DNA from: Ampullaceana balthica
Lineage: Eukaryota > Mollusca > Gastropoda > Lymnaeidae
Length of the DNA: 64,000 nt
Reading direction: 5' to 3'
NCBI GenBank assembly: GCA_944989445.1
Contig: CALYLW010000130.1
Span: forward strand, 2,384,633 to 2,448,632
Below the pieces are notes generated by a model. That model was not told the DNA's origin. It saw only the letters and a program-made list of their open reading frames with translations, and did not search any database. A program made the translations under genes and the position numbers. Position 1 is the stretch's first letter. The number at the start of each line of letters is the position of its first letter. This document shows, piece after piece, positions 44,501-56,256 of this stretch.

Positions 44501-47500
44501 AAAGTTGAGACAGGTGACGGTCCATTAGTGGTAGCCATGTATTTTTCCTAAGTTCTCAGAACCCAAAAAAGAATGAAAACTTTAGCAACAATTTCCTGCC
44601 TCATCGTCCCTTGGTGACATCGTGTTTACCTCTCTTGCATAATGCTCGTGTCAATTCAGTGAATTCATACACACACAAAAGAGCCAAACTAAGGAGTAAA
44701 CAGTGAAGCTAAGTGAATTGGAATTTTTTAAACGCCATGTTTTCTACAGGCTGGGATTAAATTTAGGTTGAAATTTACTGATTGTTGTAAGTTCTGACTG
44801 AATAGACACCCCCCAAAAAAAAATTTAAAAAAAATCTCAGGGTGATGCACTTACACAACATGAAGCTACAGTTAACAACTAAACATTAAACAGGACTGAT
44901 CCTGCTATTAGGATCTCTTAACAACATGAAGCTACAGTTAACCACTCAACATTGAACAGGACTGATCCTGCTCTTAGGATCTCTTACGAAACATGAAGCT
45001 ACAGTTAACCACTCAACATTGAACAGGACTGATCCTGCTATTAGGATCTCTAAAGCATTAACAAGCTTAAAACAAACTCTCTACAAAAATAAATATGCAC
45101 TATGGATTTCACCGGATTATAAAAAGAGGAAATAGTGACGCAAGAATAAATTAAACATGAGTAAACTGTATGTTAATCAAGAAACAATCCAACAGTATTA
45201 ATTACAGCTTTTTCCTAAACACTCTGGTTCTGCACAGTTATCATTTAAATATTATCAGTCTTTACATATTTATTGAAAAACCAATTGATAAGCTTATCTT
45301 ATGTATGTTATTAAGTTTTTTGTTAACTTATCCACTTCTGGTGCATCTCTGCGCACAGTGACACATTCTCACATTTTTATTTTAAAATAACATGGTAATC
45401 GCGCTCTCCTCAAGTCTTAAGCAAAAGACATGATTTCAATATAAAAATATTTCTTGGTGTGTTTATCTTTTTGTAATTAAAATTAATGGATAATTTAAGA
45501 AAAGAAAAACTATTTTTTAAATTAAATCAAAAGCTAAAGGAATTTACTTCCCTTTTGTTAGGAAAATTTAGAGAAGGTTCAGCTCAGCCCCAACCCGATC
45601 GCCCGATGACCCAGCTGGGGGTCAGATCATGGCTTAAGGACCATTTCCGAGAGAAATGGCTTCATGGCTGGGCATCTGGAAGCACGGCCAGAAAAGTATT
45701 CCAGTATATGCCGCGACCGAGCAAAAGCGATTCCTGGTGGAAAATTGGACGTAGCAATCAGACGCTCATAACTAGAATGAGAACTGAACATTGTCCCACA
45801 CGAAGCCACCTGTACAAGTTTAACACTAGAAGGGAACCGGCCTGTCGGCTGCGTGGCCACCCGGAAGAGACGGTGGCCCACGTACTCGAAGAGTGCCCCG
45901 AGCCGTGCGGGGGTTTGGAAGGCGAAGTAACGGTACCTGCAGAGGGTTACCTCTACGGCGCCGCCCGCTTGATGAGGCTCGCTTGCGATAAAATGAACCG
46001 GGTCTTAAGAGCCTGGCGGCTCGACCCAAAAGAGAATGTACATTCACGAGTAAATGCCGAAGTAGTAGGTCAGGAGGGGAATGGATTAAATATTATTTTG
46101 CTTCTCATCAAGATTCACTCTGAAACATCCCAACAACTTGAGCCAAGTATCCAATGGATTGCTGACAGTTATCCATACCTGCACCCCCTAAGAGCTGCGT
46201 TATCCAGGAGATTTTGTCATCCAGATGTTGTCCCAGTGATGACAGCTCAGCCATGACGTGGTTGATTGTCCCATTCATCTTGGACAGGTTGGCTGACATC
46301 CCAAAGTACAGTGAGTCAAGCTGTTCACATTTCCTCAAAAGCTTTTCAAGGTTTAACTCTGAATATTTAACAACAAAATGAAAACAATGTCCATATTCCA
46401 ACTACCAAGTCCTTCAAGACTGCACTTAAGACGCATCTTTTAAAAATGTATTTACAAAATTAATGAAACAACATTTGTTTTTAATGATTAGCGTAGCTTA
46501 TATGTAATGTACTGTCCTGTATGTTGTTATTATGGTATGAATGGTTATTTAATTATTTTATGTATGTTATGATCACCATGTAAAGCGCTGTGAGCCAGTT
46601 CCTTACTGGGATACAGCGCAATATAAATTATCAATTATTATTATTATTAAAATTGACAGCTCAATGAACACAATGTGCATAATTGACAACTCAAAAACAT
46701 AAGATTATTCTTCCCCTCCCCAATCCAAATAAAATATAAAATTTCTTTTGTCATTTTTTTTTGGCATATAAATATTCTAACTGTAATCCCAGATTTTAAG
46801 TATGTACCTGACATGACAAGTAGCATTAACAATAAATAAGTAAAGCTGGCTAAAAAATGTTCAATGAACAGTTGAATGTATTTGTTAAAGAGCTTTTAAC
46901 CAGGTGAAGGCATCAACTGACCTAGTTTTTTAACAGAAGCCTCAGCACTTTCCTGAATGTCTTTCAAATCTTGTAAAATTCTCTCATGCTTTTCATGCTC
47001 TACCTCTTCTCTTTCTTGGATTTGGAGAGCAGTAGAATCTGTCGTTTCATAAACAATAGAACATAATTTTACAAGAGTTTATCAATTTGTGTTTAAAAGC
47101 AACAACAAAACTTGTAACTTTAAGGTTTTATATAAAACTCAAAATAAAATAACAGCTGTTTGTATTTTTTAAAATATTCTTATGATCAGTAACCTCTTTA
47201 TTCACACAGAAACAACTTTCTACAGGCGCTTAACCAAGCTTCTGAACAATAGCCCAAACATGAGTAGCCTCCCTTTCATTGAGGAAAGTCAGTAAAAGAA
47301 ATCAGCAACCCTGGTTTCAAATGGGGACAAATATCTGAATAAGCTAAGACAATGGACAAAATACAGTCGAAACCGGTTAAGTCGACGGCGTTGGGGTATG
47401 AAAAATGGCGTCGACATAACCGATGATTGAGTTAAAACGAAAACCAATATGGCGGCAAAATATTAACATGTGCTTGAAATTTCTTTATGTACGTGATTAA

Positions 47501-50500
47501 TTAGTGATGGGATGATTAATCGGAATCGTATCGGAACCCTAATATTTCATCACTCTTTCCTAAGGTTGTAATGACCGTTCGTTTTTAAGGACCGTTTAAA
47601 ATTTAAATATAACCATGGTTCCCACTCAGGAAAACGGGAAAAAGTCGGGAAGTCTTTAAAAAAATTTCTCGGCCTTGAAAGTCGGGAAAAGTTATGACTA
47701 ATCAGGAGTTTTTATATATATATTTTATTATTTTTATATATATATTTATGCCGAAGTAAAGGACTTTGATTACGTCTCTGTGGTATGTTTCGATTCCATT
47801 TAATTTTTAAAAAGTTACCAGTTTATAATTGTCTGCGCATGCGTTAAAAGGTCAAATTTTTCGCCTCGTATTGTCACATGATGCATGTGGCATGGCATAG
47901 CCCCTTGCGTTTGCCGTTGTATCAGCGAATTGAAATAACGACGATTAACGACCTCTAACGCGATTGCCCAGTACCTCGGGTGAATACATACTCCATGGAT
48001 ACACGTTGAACTAATAATTCACACAAGCAAAACATCCAGTAATTTTTATTGAAATCTCGTAGAATCACACAATAGCCGGAAGTCTCGAAGAAAGGGAGAT
48101 GTCAACACTGTTTTGAACTAAAAATGCCAGAGTGCATTGCTAGGCCAACCGACGAGGATCGAGGTAACCAACGTTAAGTTGCAAATTGACCCTCTTTTGT
48201 GCTAGAGGTGTTAGGTTTCGGCGACTTAGAAAAATCAAATTAGCCGATGAAAAAATGCTAAGACAAAGAGAGAATTGGCGGTTCCAATAAAAAACGTCGA
48301 GTTAGTGGGGTGGTCGAGCTAACCGAGCTCGACTGTATTATTAATAAGTCATTGACTTCAAACATAAGGCATATTTTCATTTTTATTCATCTTGTAATTT
48401 TAGATAACATTGAGACATCTTTAGATGCTGTTAGGGGAAGACGAAATGGAATTATGCGGATGAGATATGGTCATGTAAGGTGTGATTGTTACTTATATTT
48501 TTTTTGTATAATGTTGTTACATCTTATAATGTGACTCATTTACATCTTATAAAGTGACTCATTTACATCTTATAATGTGACTCATTTACATCTTATAATG
48601 TGACTCCTGTACATCTTATAATGTGACTCATTTACATCATATAATGTGACTCATTTACATCTTATAATGTGACTCATTTACATCTTATAATGTGACTCAT
48701 TTACATCTATCTTAAAAATTCTTGTGTGGACAAACCTTATTAAGTAAACACTTTTAAAGGGAACCGCAAACCATTCTGTCTTAGCATTTTCTCATAATTC
48801 CTTTATATTGCAGAGCCCTAATGTGTCTATCATGTTTATTTACTAAATTCATGAATTTTCTATCATGTAAATTCATGTAGTTACTTTCAGTAAATTAATA
48901 AAGTTACTTTCATGTAAATTCATTAAGAATATTTAAATTTTTATTCTTTTCATCCAGCTTATTATATTATGGTCAATTTATCAACAAAAACTCAGTAACA
49001 AAACATTCCTCAATATTTACCAAGTTTCTCTTTGATATTTTCCGTTAAGGCAGCCAGCTCCTTGTTTCCTGATGCGATCAAAGCCTTTTCATGCAGGATC
49101 TCCTGAACGTTGACAGCAATGTGCTTAAACACATCATCATGTGCAGCTCGCAGGGCATGCTGGGTGGACAGCAGATCTTGCTGACTTTCATACAACTTTC
49201 GAACTGTCTCAGAGGTCAGTGACTGTAACTGTTCTTGGCCGGACTGCAGGGGATTACAATAGTTACATAAATAATTATGAGTGCAGTAATAGTCCCTAAT
49301 TGAAAAACTGCACTCTGCTCATTAAATTCTGGAAATAAATCTGGGAAAGAAGTAACCCTTGCGTGAAACTAACATTTTTAACAGCTGTTAAAAAAATTAA
49401 GCAGAATTGTATTATTTCCTTAAGAATATAATAAACTTTCCTCAGATATCAATATTTATTGTGATTGTAATTAGATTTTCTAAATATTCAGCATCACCTC
49501 ACAGCTATTGTTGTTTGCCATCGCCTTATTGTGCCCAGTGAGAAAAAATTTTATTCATCTTTTTCTATATTTGGGGAAAAAAATTTGAATGCTGAAATGA
49601 CCCAACCTTAATATCGGCCAATGTTTTGATTTGGTCACTTGCAGCAGACACAAGCTGGTTTACTGTAACTTCGGTCAGTCTTCTGAACTGCACCTGCTGT
49701 GTGGCATAGCACATGGCCCTAGCTCTGTTGCCAACAATTTGATAGCTATTCCAAGTAGTTCCATCCATTGACTGGGTACACTCTGCAAGAGTCTATCAAG
49801 AAGTGTAGGAGACAAAATATTTCATTTGAAGAAACTTTTAAAGCTTTTAAAACTTTTTTTCTATTTATTAATATGTTATTTTATTTCAGGTGTTTTTTTT
49901 TAAACATCAGAAAAATGGCATCATTTGATAATAACTGATAAAAAATTAATTAACTTTATTTTATTACTTTAATTAGGGAAATAAATCATTATTTACTTGT
50001 ATAAATTGCAAACATATTATCCAAATTATCTGAATTGGTATTTTCTAATATAAAGATATTCTGACCGTAATGATAAGAACCTTACTGCATTTTAAAAACT
50101 TTGGGTGCTTATTTAAATAAGTTCTCTTAACTTGCCATTGAACTTGTACAAGGATACACTTGTCGATTTTCAGCTTCAGACTGACAGTTGAGTAGTTGCA
50201 CGGAGAGTTTGCCAAGTTCCTCTTCTGTCAATTCTCCACATTTTTTCTTCAAATGGTAGATAACCTGATTTTTATAAATTAAGCAAGATAAGACAAATAT
50301 AAAATTATTAACAAATAAAAGAAAACATTTCTAAAAAACACGAAAACTCGCTAAAAAATGTGAATAGAGAGAAGGAAAAGAAAAGCCACCCAGAACTCTT
50401 TTTTATAAACCATTTCCAGTTTTTGCCATAACAATTAAAAGGTTGCTTTAAATATATCAATAAATACAAAGACCTACACAATGGTCAACAAACATAACGA

Positions 50501-52166
50501 AACAAATGTCTTTATGTAATTCGTTTATTAAGTGTCATATTGTCAAATATATAATATCTATATAAAATGTAGCCTGGTTGTTCTGCAGTTGCTTGGTTTT
50601 TTTTGCCCAAGATATTTTCTATTTATGGGATGTGGCAGTTAGGTGACTTCTATACTTTCTATTTATGGGATGTGGCAGTTAGGTGACTTCTTTGGTGGCT
50701 ATTGAGACCAATCTCCATCAGAAAGGTAGATGAACAGATTGGGTATGAGATGGTCAGGATGTCATTAAAATTGTTTAGGACAATGATTTTATATTTTGAC
50801 CACAGAAATAGTTCAAATAGGGTCCTGGCCAGCAGCGGTAACCTGGCTAGGCAGGTTTGAGCAGGAAATTTTTAGGGAACCTTTATATTCTTTACTTCTT
50901 GCCATTGAGGTGAGCTGTGTGTTGCTCAGTCACTCTGGGAGCGGCCAGATACCACAGCTGCTCAATGTCAGTAATAAACCACCATACGACCTTAGCTGTA
51001 TGCAGCATGTAGATTTAAGTTTAAGACTACGGCTGTCAGTGCACCCACAGCTGCCATTTTGCCATGTGCCTGTGCTGATACTGATATTCACTGATTGATA
51101 ATGATGGCAATGATAGTACTGTAAATGAATAGTAAATTGTAAATGTTGAATGTTAATGTTATAATTATCAAAATCAAGTATAAAAAATAAAAAAGTTTAT
51201 AAATTTATAGAGTAAGAATCAAGAATTTATGTGTTCATTTTCAAAAGAAAACCTTTTAAGTAATCATGCAGTTTCTACACATATATTATTTCACAGCAAA
51301 ATTTAATTTTCTTGTGAGAACTTACGTTTTAAATTTATTAAATGCATTATTATATGTTGTATTTTAGCTATTAAAGCGCTAATTTGTAATTTGTATTAAT
51401 TACTAAGGCTTTTTCTCGGCCCTTGAAGCTACATAATCGGAGTAGGATACATCCATTTTGTTTATCTAGCACCCTACTTGCTGGGTTGTCACAGTAAGAT
51501 TCCAAATGAAATTTTCTCAATTAAAAATAAACAAAATAAGAATCAAACATCTAGTAACGAAATAAAAAATGAAAACATTAAAATAGATGAATAATACTTT
51601 TAAAAAAAATTTTCAGTCATTCAATTTATTTTAGCATGGCATGGGGCATGGGCCATCATGGGCATACAACATCTGGCAAGCAGGGCGCTAAATAAACAAA
51701 ATGGACGTATCGTGACCGGATTATGTATCATGGAGAGCCAAAAAAATGCCTAAGAAATTAATAAGACTTACAAATTAGCCCTGTAATAGCTAAAATACAA
51801 GATTTAATAAAGCATTTTCATTTAATAAATTAAAAACGTAAGTTCTCACAAGAAAATTAAATTTCGCTGTGAAATATTTGAAATAATATACGTGTAGAAA
51901 CTGCAGGATTACCACCTTTTAAATATAGCTGGACTTACAATATTGTAACATGCATCTAGCGGAGACATATCACTAAGAGTGCGAGCATAATCTAAAAACT
52001 TTTCATCTGAAGACAACACTTCAAATCGTATGGTGGGCTTAATTTCTGTTCCTGCTGATGCTTGTACTGAATCTTTTCCTTCACCAAAAAGCCATTCAAG
52101 CATTGCATAAGAAGTATTGGTCGAATTGAGAAATAAAAAGAGTATAATAACATATGAGTGCTTCAT
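41514..52166 (-). CDS. bmb: Brambleberry/KAR5/GEX1-type nuclear-fusion protein, complete, 11 exons
   Basis: Exons (minus strand): 52166-51939, 50264-50136, 49792-49607, 49243-49021, 47038-46922, 46358-46179, 44322-44116, 43872-43705, 43491-43358, 42823-42729, 41628-41514. All phases match and the sum is 1782 nt, 593 residues. Order: signal peptide (VIILFLFLNST); a cysteine-bearing lumenal head with SPLDACYN, LTEEELGKL, LLNCQSE, TWNSYQIV and RARAMCYATQQ; coiled coil with EKALIASGNKEL and LGQHLDDKISWI; about three hydrophobic segments in exon 7 and the start of exon 8; a Ser/Pro-rich tail; and a last exon with C-x9-C-x9-C-x3-H that looks like a small zinc-binding knob. The head is characteristic of zebrafish Brambleberry. 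Family members act at the nuclear envelope in pronuclear or karyomeric fusion. Intron 2 uses GC-AG (ATG|GCAAGT). The introns hold LINE, MITE and pogo-like debris; all exons are intact. Confidence 0.94.
41704..41881. mobile_element. hAT-type MITE, 178 bp, last intron of the bmb-type gene
   Basis: Ends CAGGGGTTGGCGAAC and GTTTGCCAACAACTG. Flanks GTCTGAAT and GTCTAAAT match at seven of eight. A longer relative carrying an insertion is at 56851. Confidence 0.9.
43066..43317. repeat. 35/36-bp minisatellite, 7 copies
   Basis: Unit contains AGCCTGTGAAGCTCATGCTG. It is intronic in the bmb-type gene, about 40 bases past the donor of its ninth exon. Confidence 0.94.
44855..45056. repeat. About 64-bp tandem repeat, 3 copies
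   Basis: Unit runs from AACATGAAGCTACAGTTAAC to TATTAGGATCTCTTA. Copies are over 90 percent alike by eye. Intron 6 of the bmb-type gene. Confidence 0.9.
45580..46080 (+). pseudogene. LINE C-terminal fragment in a bmb-type intron
   Basis: An open frame gives WLKDHFREKWLHGW, TLITRMRTEHCPTRSHLYKF and EETVAHVLEECP, the end of a retrotransposon reverse transcriptase/RNase H region with its Cys-His motif. It is truncated at the 5' side. The open frame continues to 46256 only by chance, crossing an exon of the opposite strand. Confidence 0.85.
46410..46640 (+). mobile_element. CR1/L2-like LINE 3' end
   Basis: SFKTALKTHLLK then a stop (46461-46463), then a 3' UTR with GTAAAGCGCTGTGAGCC and ACAGCGCAATATAAAT, and an (ATT)n tail. 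It sits about 50 bases upstream of the acceptor of bmb-type exon 6 (46358). Confidence 0.85.
47364..48335. mobile_element. pogo/Tigger-like non-autonomous element, 972 bp
   Basis: CAGTCGAAACCGGTTAAGTC at the left mirrors GCTAACCGAGCTCGACTG at the right, with TA on both sides. The ends are the usual pogo type. Intron 4 of the bmb-type gene. No transposase frame. Confidence 0.85.
48525..48712. repeat. 23-bp minisatellite, 8 copies
   Basis: Unit TCTTATAATGTGACTCATTT plus ACA. It lies in intron 4 of the bmb-type gene. Confidence 0.95.
51260..51913. repeat. Large inverted repeat (foldback) in the first bmb-type intron
   Basis: Arms of about 240 bases: 51260-51500 and 51670-51913. GCAGTTTCTACAC, TTTCTTGTGAGAACTTACG and TCCATTTTGTTTAT on the left all recur inverted on the right. 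Identity is about 80 percent by eye. The right arm ends about 25 bases from the GTAAGT donor of exon 1. Confidence 0.88.
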
Positions 52167-52768
52167 CTTTTAAACTATTAAAATTATCATGTTAAAACAT
52201 TAGTTAATTCAAAACTCCCCACGCCTTATTTAAGTTAAAGTTGAATTTGAAGTTTAGTGCAATAGGATCTCGTTGAATTCGAAAGCGGAAGTAATGTCTA
52301 AATAACAAAACAAGACTTATTATTGGCTGGAAGATTTACACTATGCCTGGTAGCGATGATGAATTTCACACCACGGCATAATATGTTACAGCGAGGTCTT
52401 TATAGGTATTGAGTAGCCATCACTAATCAAATAATGGTAGCCTACTTGCTCTGGTGATATCGATAAAAACAAATTAAAGTTATTCCCCGACTTAATAAGT
52501 GCTTAAAAAGGAATTCAAATACGCCAAAAGTATGTCACAAATATTTAATTGTATTATTGAAAAACTAAACTTATGTTATTTCAAAAAAATTAAAATAAAA
52601 TGTTTATTTTTCGCGACTTATATTTCCATATAATTTCATTTTGATTATTAATAAATATTAATAAATATTATGGACTTCTAGCCACACTGATAAGGTATTA
52701 TACATAGACATAAGGATAAAAACACCTTTCTTATTCCGTGTGCAAGAACAAACACATACAAGTTTTCC

Positions 52769-52951
52769 TTCTTCCCGTCCGGAATTCGGGAGTGGAATGG
52801 GTTGCCTGAAGAATCCAGGAAAACCAACACTTTATCAACATTTAAATCTCTAATAAAAATGCAGGACTAAACACAAACCATAGATAAGCGTAGGACGCAA
52901 TAATCTTCTGTATAGAAGGAGCGTCTGTAAACAGATAAGATAAGATAAATA
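52769..52951 (+). mobile_element. LINE 3' end with the SINE tail
   Basis: FFPSGIREWNGLPEESR and FKSLIKMQD then TAA at 52868-52870, followed by GCAATAATCTTCTGTATAG, GGAGCGTCTGTAAACAG and a (GATAA)n end. The same tail ends the SINE that begins 20 bases later. Confidence 0.85.
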
Positions 52952-52970
52952 ATTATGAAGAACATAACAT

Positions 52971-53250
52971 GGGGACGCGGTGGTCGAGTGGCAGCGCGCT
53001 CGACTGGCGTACCGATGGTGGCGATGGTTCGAATCCATGTCAAGGCAAGGATTTGTTCCCGGGGCCTAGGACGTCCCTGAGTCACCCAGCTCCGAATGGC
53101 TACGAAACACTAGTTAGGCGGCTGGGCAATGCGGGGAACCCACAAAAAGCCGTGGCATGTGAACGCTGCATCACTTGCCAACAGATCATCTGTCATGGTC
53201 TGTGGACGCAATTATCTTCTGCATAAGCGTCTGTATAGATAAGATAAGAC
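52971..53250 (+). mobile_element. tRNA-derived SINE, full length
   Basis: The head has tRNA-like internal promoter boxes (TGGTCGAGTGGC and GGTTCGAATCC), then a body with CCCGGGGCCTAGGACG, then CAATTATCTTCTGCATA, GCGTCTGTATAGATAAG and a GATAA tail. The head lacks acceptor-stem pairing, so it is not a tRNA gene. Confidence 0.92.
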
Positions 53251-53439
53251 ATAAGTTCCAGGGAAACTGCATTAACTTAAAGGGGCACGGAATTTCAATG
53301 TGGACTTATGCATGACTATCAGAGGCTCCGAATTCAGTGATATAATTTATAAACCCTCAAGTTAACATCATAAAAAAACTTTGAAATTCCACCCAGTAAT
53401 ATTGTTTTTTATAAGAACATGTTCTCATCTTCTAATCGT

Positions 53440-53660
53440 AAAATGTGCAGACGTCTCTGCTATACAGAGGATCATACGTTTTGGCTTTGCCTTATTCGTG
53501 GTTCATTACATTTTTATTATAGTTTTGAATGTTGACAGGGTGTTGGTTTTCTTAGTTGTTCAGACAACACAATCATCGCCCAAAATGTCCAAAACAAACT
53601 TATTTGTCCACCCGCAAAGCTGCATCTTCGTCCCATCTTCTAATTTATGATGGATAAATT
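53440..53660 (-). mobile_element. LINE 3' end, decayed
   Basis: Plus-strand CAGACGTCTCTGCTATACAG then GTTGACAGGGTGTTGG corresponds to the reverse complement of the LINE end at 27785. Confidence 0.65.
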
Positions 53661-54956
53661 TTTGTCATTTTGAATTCCCGATGGAATACATACAAACTCT
53701 ATCTCATCGATCTTATTATACCCAAACAATTTCAGGTAACTTTTAGCCCCTTAATCATTATTTTCAACAAGTCTAAAACTGTAGATGACCCCCTTCCAAC
53801 ACATTAGTTGTGTCAATCCTTATTGATTCTTAATAAATTGGAATAGATGGGAAATAGAACATTAAATAATTTTTGCCAATAAATTTATAATAGGTTTAAA
53901 AATATCTTTAACAACTAGAATCTACGTTTATCGTCCCTTTTATATTGTAGAATTTTGAATTTATCAAAATCTCATTAATGTTCATGCTTATTTCTTACAT
54001 TGGGCAAGTGAAACAAGATTAACAGAGAGAGAAAATTAAAATCTTTGGTAAAATGCTAAGCCGAAATGATACCCTTAGAACCAAGACTTGAATTTTACCA
54101 TGATAAGCCTGCTAGTATGTGAAATTAAGCTGGTTAACTATGATACAGAAGAGACAACTTTCTCCACTGATCTGGATAATCCAAAAACATGCCATGATAA
54201 GATAATAATAGTTGCTAAAATTTAAATATTATCCCCAACATTTAATTGGGTCTTTGCGACTGTTTTATTTGTTTGTACTTTTAAAAATGTATCTTTTATT
54301 AAATATTACAGATGCTCATTCTGTACAGAGGATTATTGCGTTATCCGCATATCGCATAAGCCACAATAAGTGATTTCCCATACTAAAAGAATGTTAAGGT
54401 CTTCGGTATTTTTGTTGCCGTCATCCGTGCGTCATGGCTTGGGCTTTCAAAGTCATTGTTAATAACAAAAACTTAATTCGAGTTCACATCGGGCATTGTA
54501 GCCAAGTACCCGACATATTTATAGAATCATTATCAGTACAATAGTCGAAAGTGTGTTTCGAAATGTTGTTTGTGATTTTCTCTCAAATACACGACAATTA
54601 CAGACGATGCCGATAAGACGGGCGTGGGATGGAAAATAAGAAGCAACTTATCAAAAGGTCACCTTTGTTGAAATTTATGAATGTGCAATTTTTTAAAAAA
54701 AAATAAAACTTTAAGATTTTATTTAATTTTTAAAAAATTTAATAGGTTGATCACACATCTTGCGTAACATATTTTTAGACTTGGTGTAAAATAGTTCATG
54801 GTCGACTTTTGAAATACAGAAAACAGAAAAAAATGCAGTAAAGATTATCTTTAATTTTGCCGCTTTTTAGCATTCCACGCGCCTTCGCTGGGCTTTTAGA
54901 TTTATTTTTATTTATAAAAAAGGTAATTTAAAAAAAAGATAGATAAAGACATTAAA
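53661..54956. other. Intergenic, one further LINE/SINE tail piece
   Basis: A tail fragment lies at 54305-54350 (TTACAGATGCTCATTCTGTA). Otherwise AT-rich with nothing recognised. Confidence 0.45.
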
Positions 54957-55245
54957 GGGACGCGGTGGTCGAGTGGCAGCGCACTGGACCGTCGTACCGA
55001 TGGTCACGGGTTCGAATCCGTTTGAAGGCAATGGCTTGTTCCCGGGGCCTAGGGCGTCCCTGAGTCACCCCGCTCCGAATGGGTACCTTGTAGTGTTAGG
55101 CGGCTGGGTAATGCGTGGAACCCACAAAGCCGTGGCCTGTGAATGCTGCATCACTTGCCAACAGATCATCTGTCATGGTCTGTGGACGTAACTATCTTCT
55201 GCATAGAAGGGGCGTCTGTATTGATAAGATAAGATAAGATAAGAA
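54957..55245 (+). mobile_element. tRNA-derived SINE, full length
   Basis: Same family as 52971: TGGTCGAGTGGCAGCG, GGTTCGAATCC, CCCGGGGCCTAGGGCG, then the CTTCTGCATAGAAGGGGC tail and (GATAA)4. Confidence 0.93.
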
Positions 55246-55734
55246 AAGATTTTTTAAAAGGGGATATCTGATTCAGATAACTATTAATATAATAGGACGA
55301 ATGCCCCTTAACATTCCTAGCTGCTGGCTTAGATCCCAACTTGGCCAATGTCATTTTTATAATGCGTCTATTTATTTATAAAATATTTAATTATAAAATT
55401 TGTTATTTTATTTTTATTATAATTAAGAGATTTTGTCTTTCACGCTTGTACTTACCCGACCAAGCCACTTGTTTCCAAAACAAGAAGGATAACTCTTCTT
55501 TATTTGCCAAGTAGTAACAAGTAGTTCAAGTAGTTGTACAGAGTAAAGATGAGTACAGGACAACGAGACTAGGATACTACTTAAGCTAAAAGAAATAAGC
55601 TACAGGTAGACAGATAATTTGTAATAGACGGTAACATAAAATAGAATTAGCAGTAGTGAAGAATTTCCTGTTGCCCAATTTAGTTATATTTAATTATTTT
55701 ACGAAGTCATGGTCAAATAGCAGTTCCAGTAGGC

Positions 55735-56256
55735 AGTGGCTATTGAGACGCTAGCGTCTTAATAGCCCACAGGCTATAGAGACGCAAATTTAAAAAAAAG
55801 GGTTAAAAAAATTGAAGAAAGGAGTAACTATCCCTAAACCTATCCCTAAAACTAAAATCAGTCACTTAACCTAACCCAAACCCTATCACTAAACCTAACT
55901 TACACCCTTAAACCTAACACCAAACCTAAAATTTGATTCTGTCAGGGACAAACCATGAAAAAAAATGTTATTAATTATCAATTTATGTTTAAAAAAACAA
56001 ACAAAATAAACAACAGCAAAAAAAAAGACTCAAGCAAACTGAAAATCGAACCCTGGACCAAAAGTTCAGATGTCTATCGCACTATTCATGAGACCAGAGA
56101 GACTAGATGAATAGGATCAATTTTAAACTTATTTATAATACTCTTTAATAATATGGCTTACTTGTAGCTCTTCAATTTTAGAAAAATTGTTTATTTATTT
56201 ATTTGCGTCTCAATAGCCTGTGGGCTATTGAGACGTTAGCGTCTCAATAGCCACTA
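55735..56256. mobile_element. Element with about 54-bp inverted ends, 522 bp
   Basis: AGTGGCTATTGAGACGCTAG and a further GCCCACAGGCTAT at the left mirror GTTAGCGTCTCAATAGCCAC and ATAGCCTGTGGGC at the right. Each end also folds on itself. GTTCCAGTAG occurs just outside both ends. The interior has a CCTAAACC-rich tract (55828-55930) and a tRNA-like word (minus-strand CAGGGTTCGATTTTC). Confidence 0.85.

Noticed and set aside
46080..46256. Extension of the LINE frame over exon 6 of the bmb-type gene
   Set aside because: LINE similarity ends near 46080; the rest is antisense to a well-supported exon.
43066..48712. CRISPR-like arrays
   Set aside because: Regularly repeated units here are contiguous tandem repeats without unique spacers, in an animal genome.
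52971..55030. tRNA genes at the SINE heads
   Set aside because: A and B boxes are present but acceptor stems do not pair and each is fused to the SINE body and tail.
55828..55930. True interstitial telomere
   Set aside because: Units are too degenerate and the tract sits inside a TIR element.
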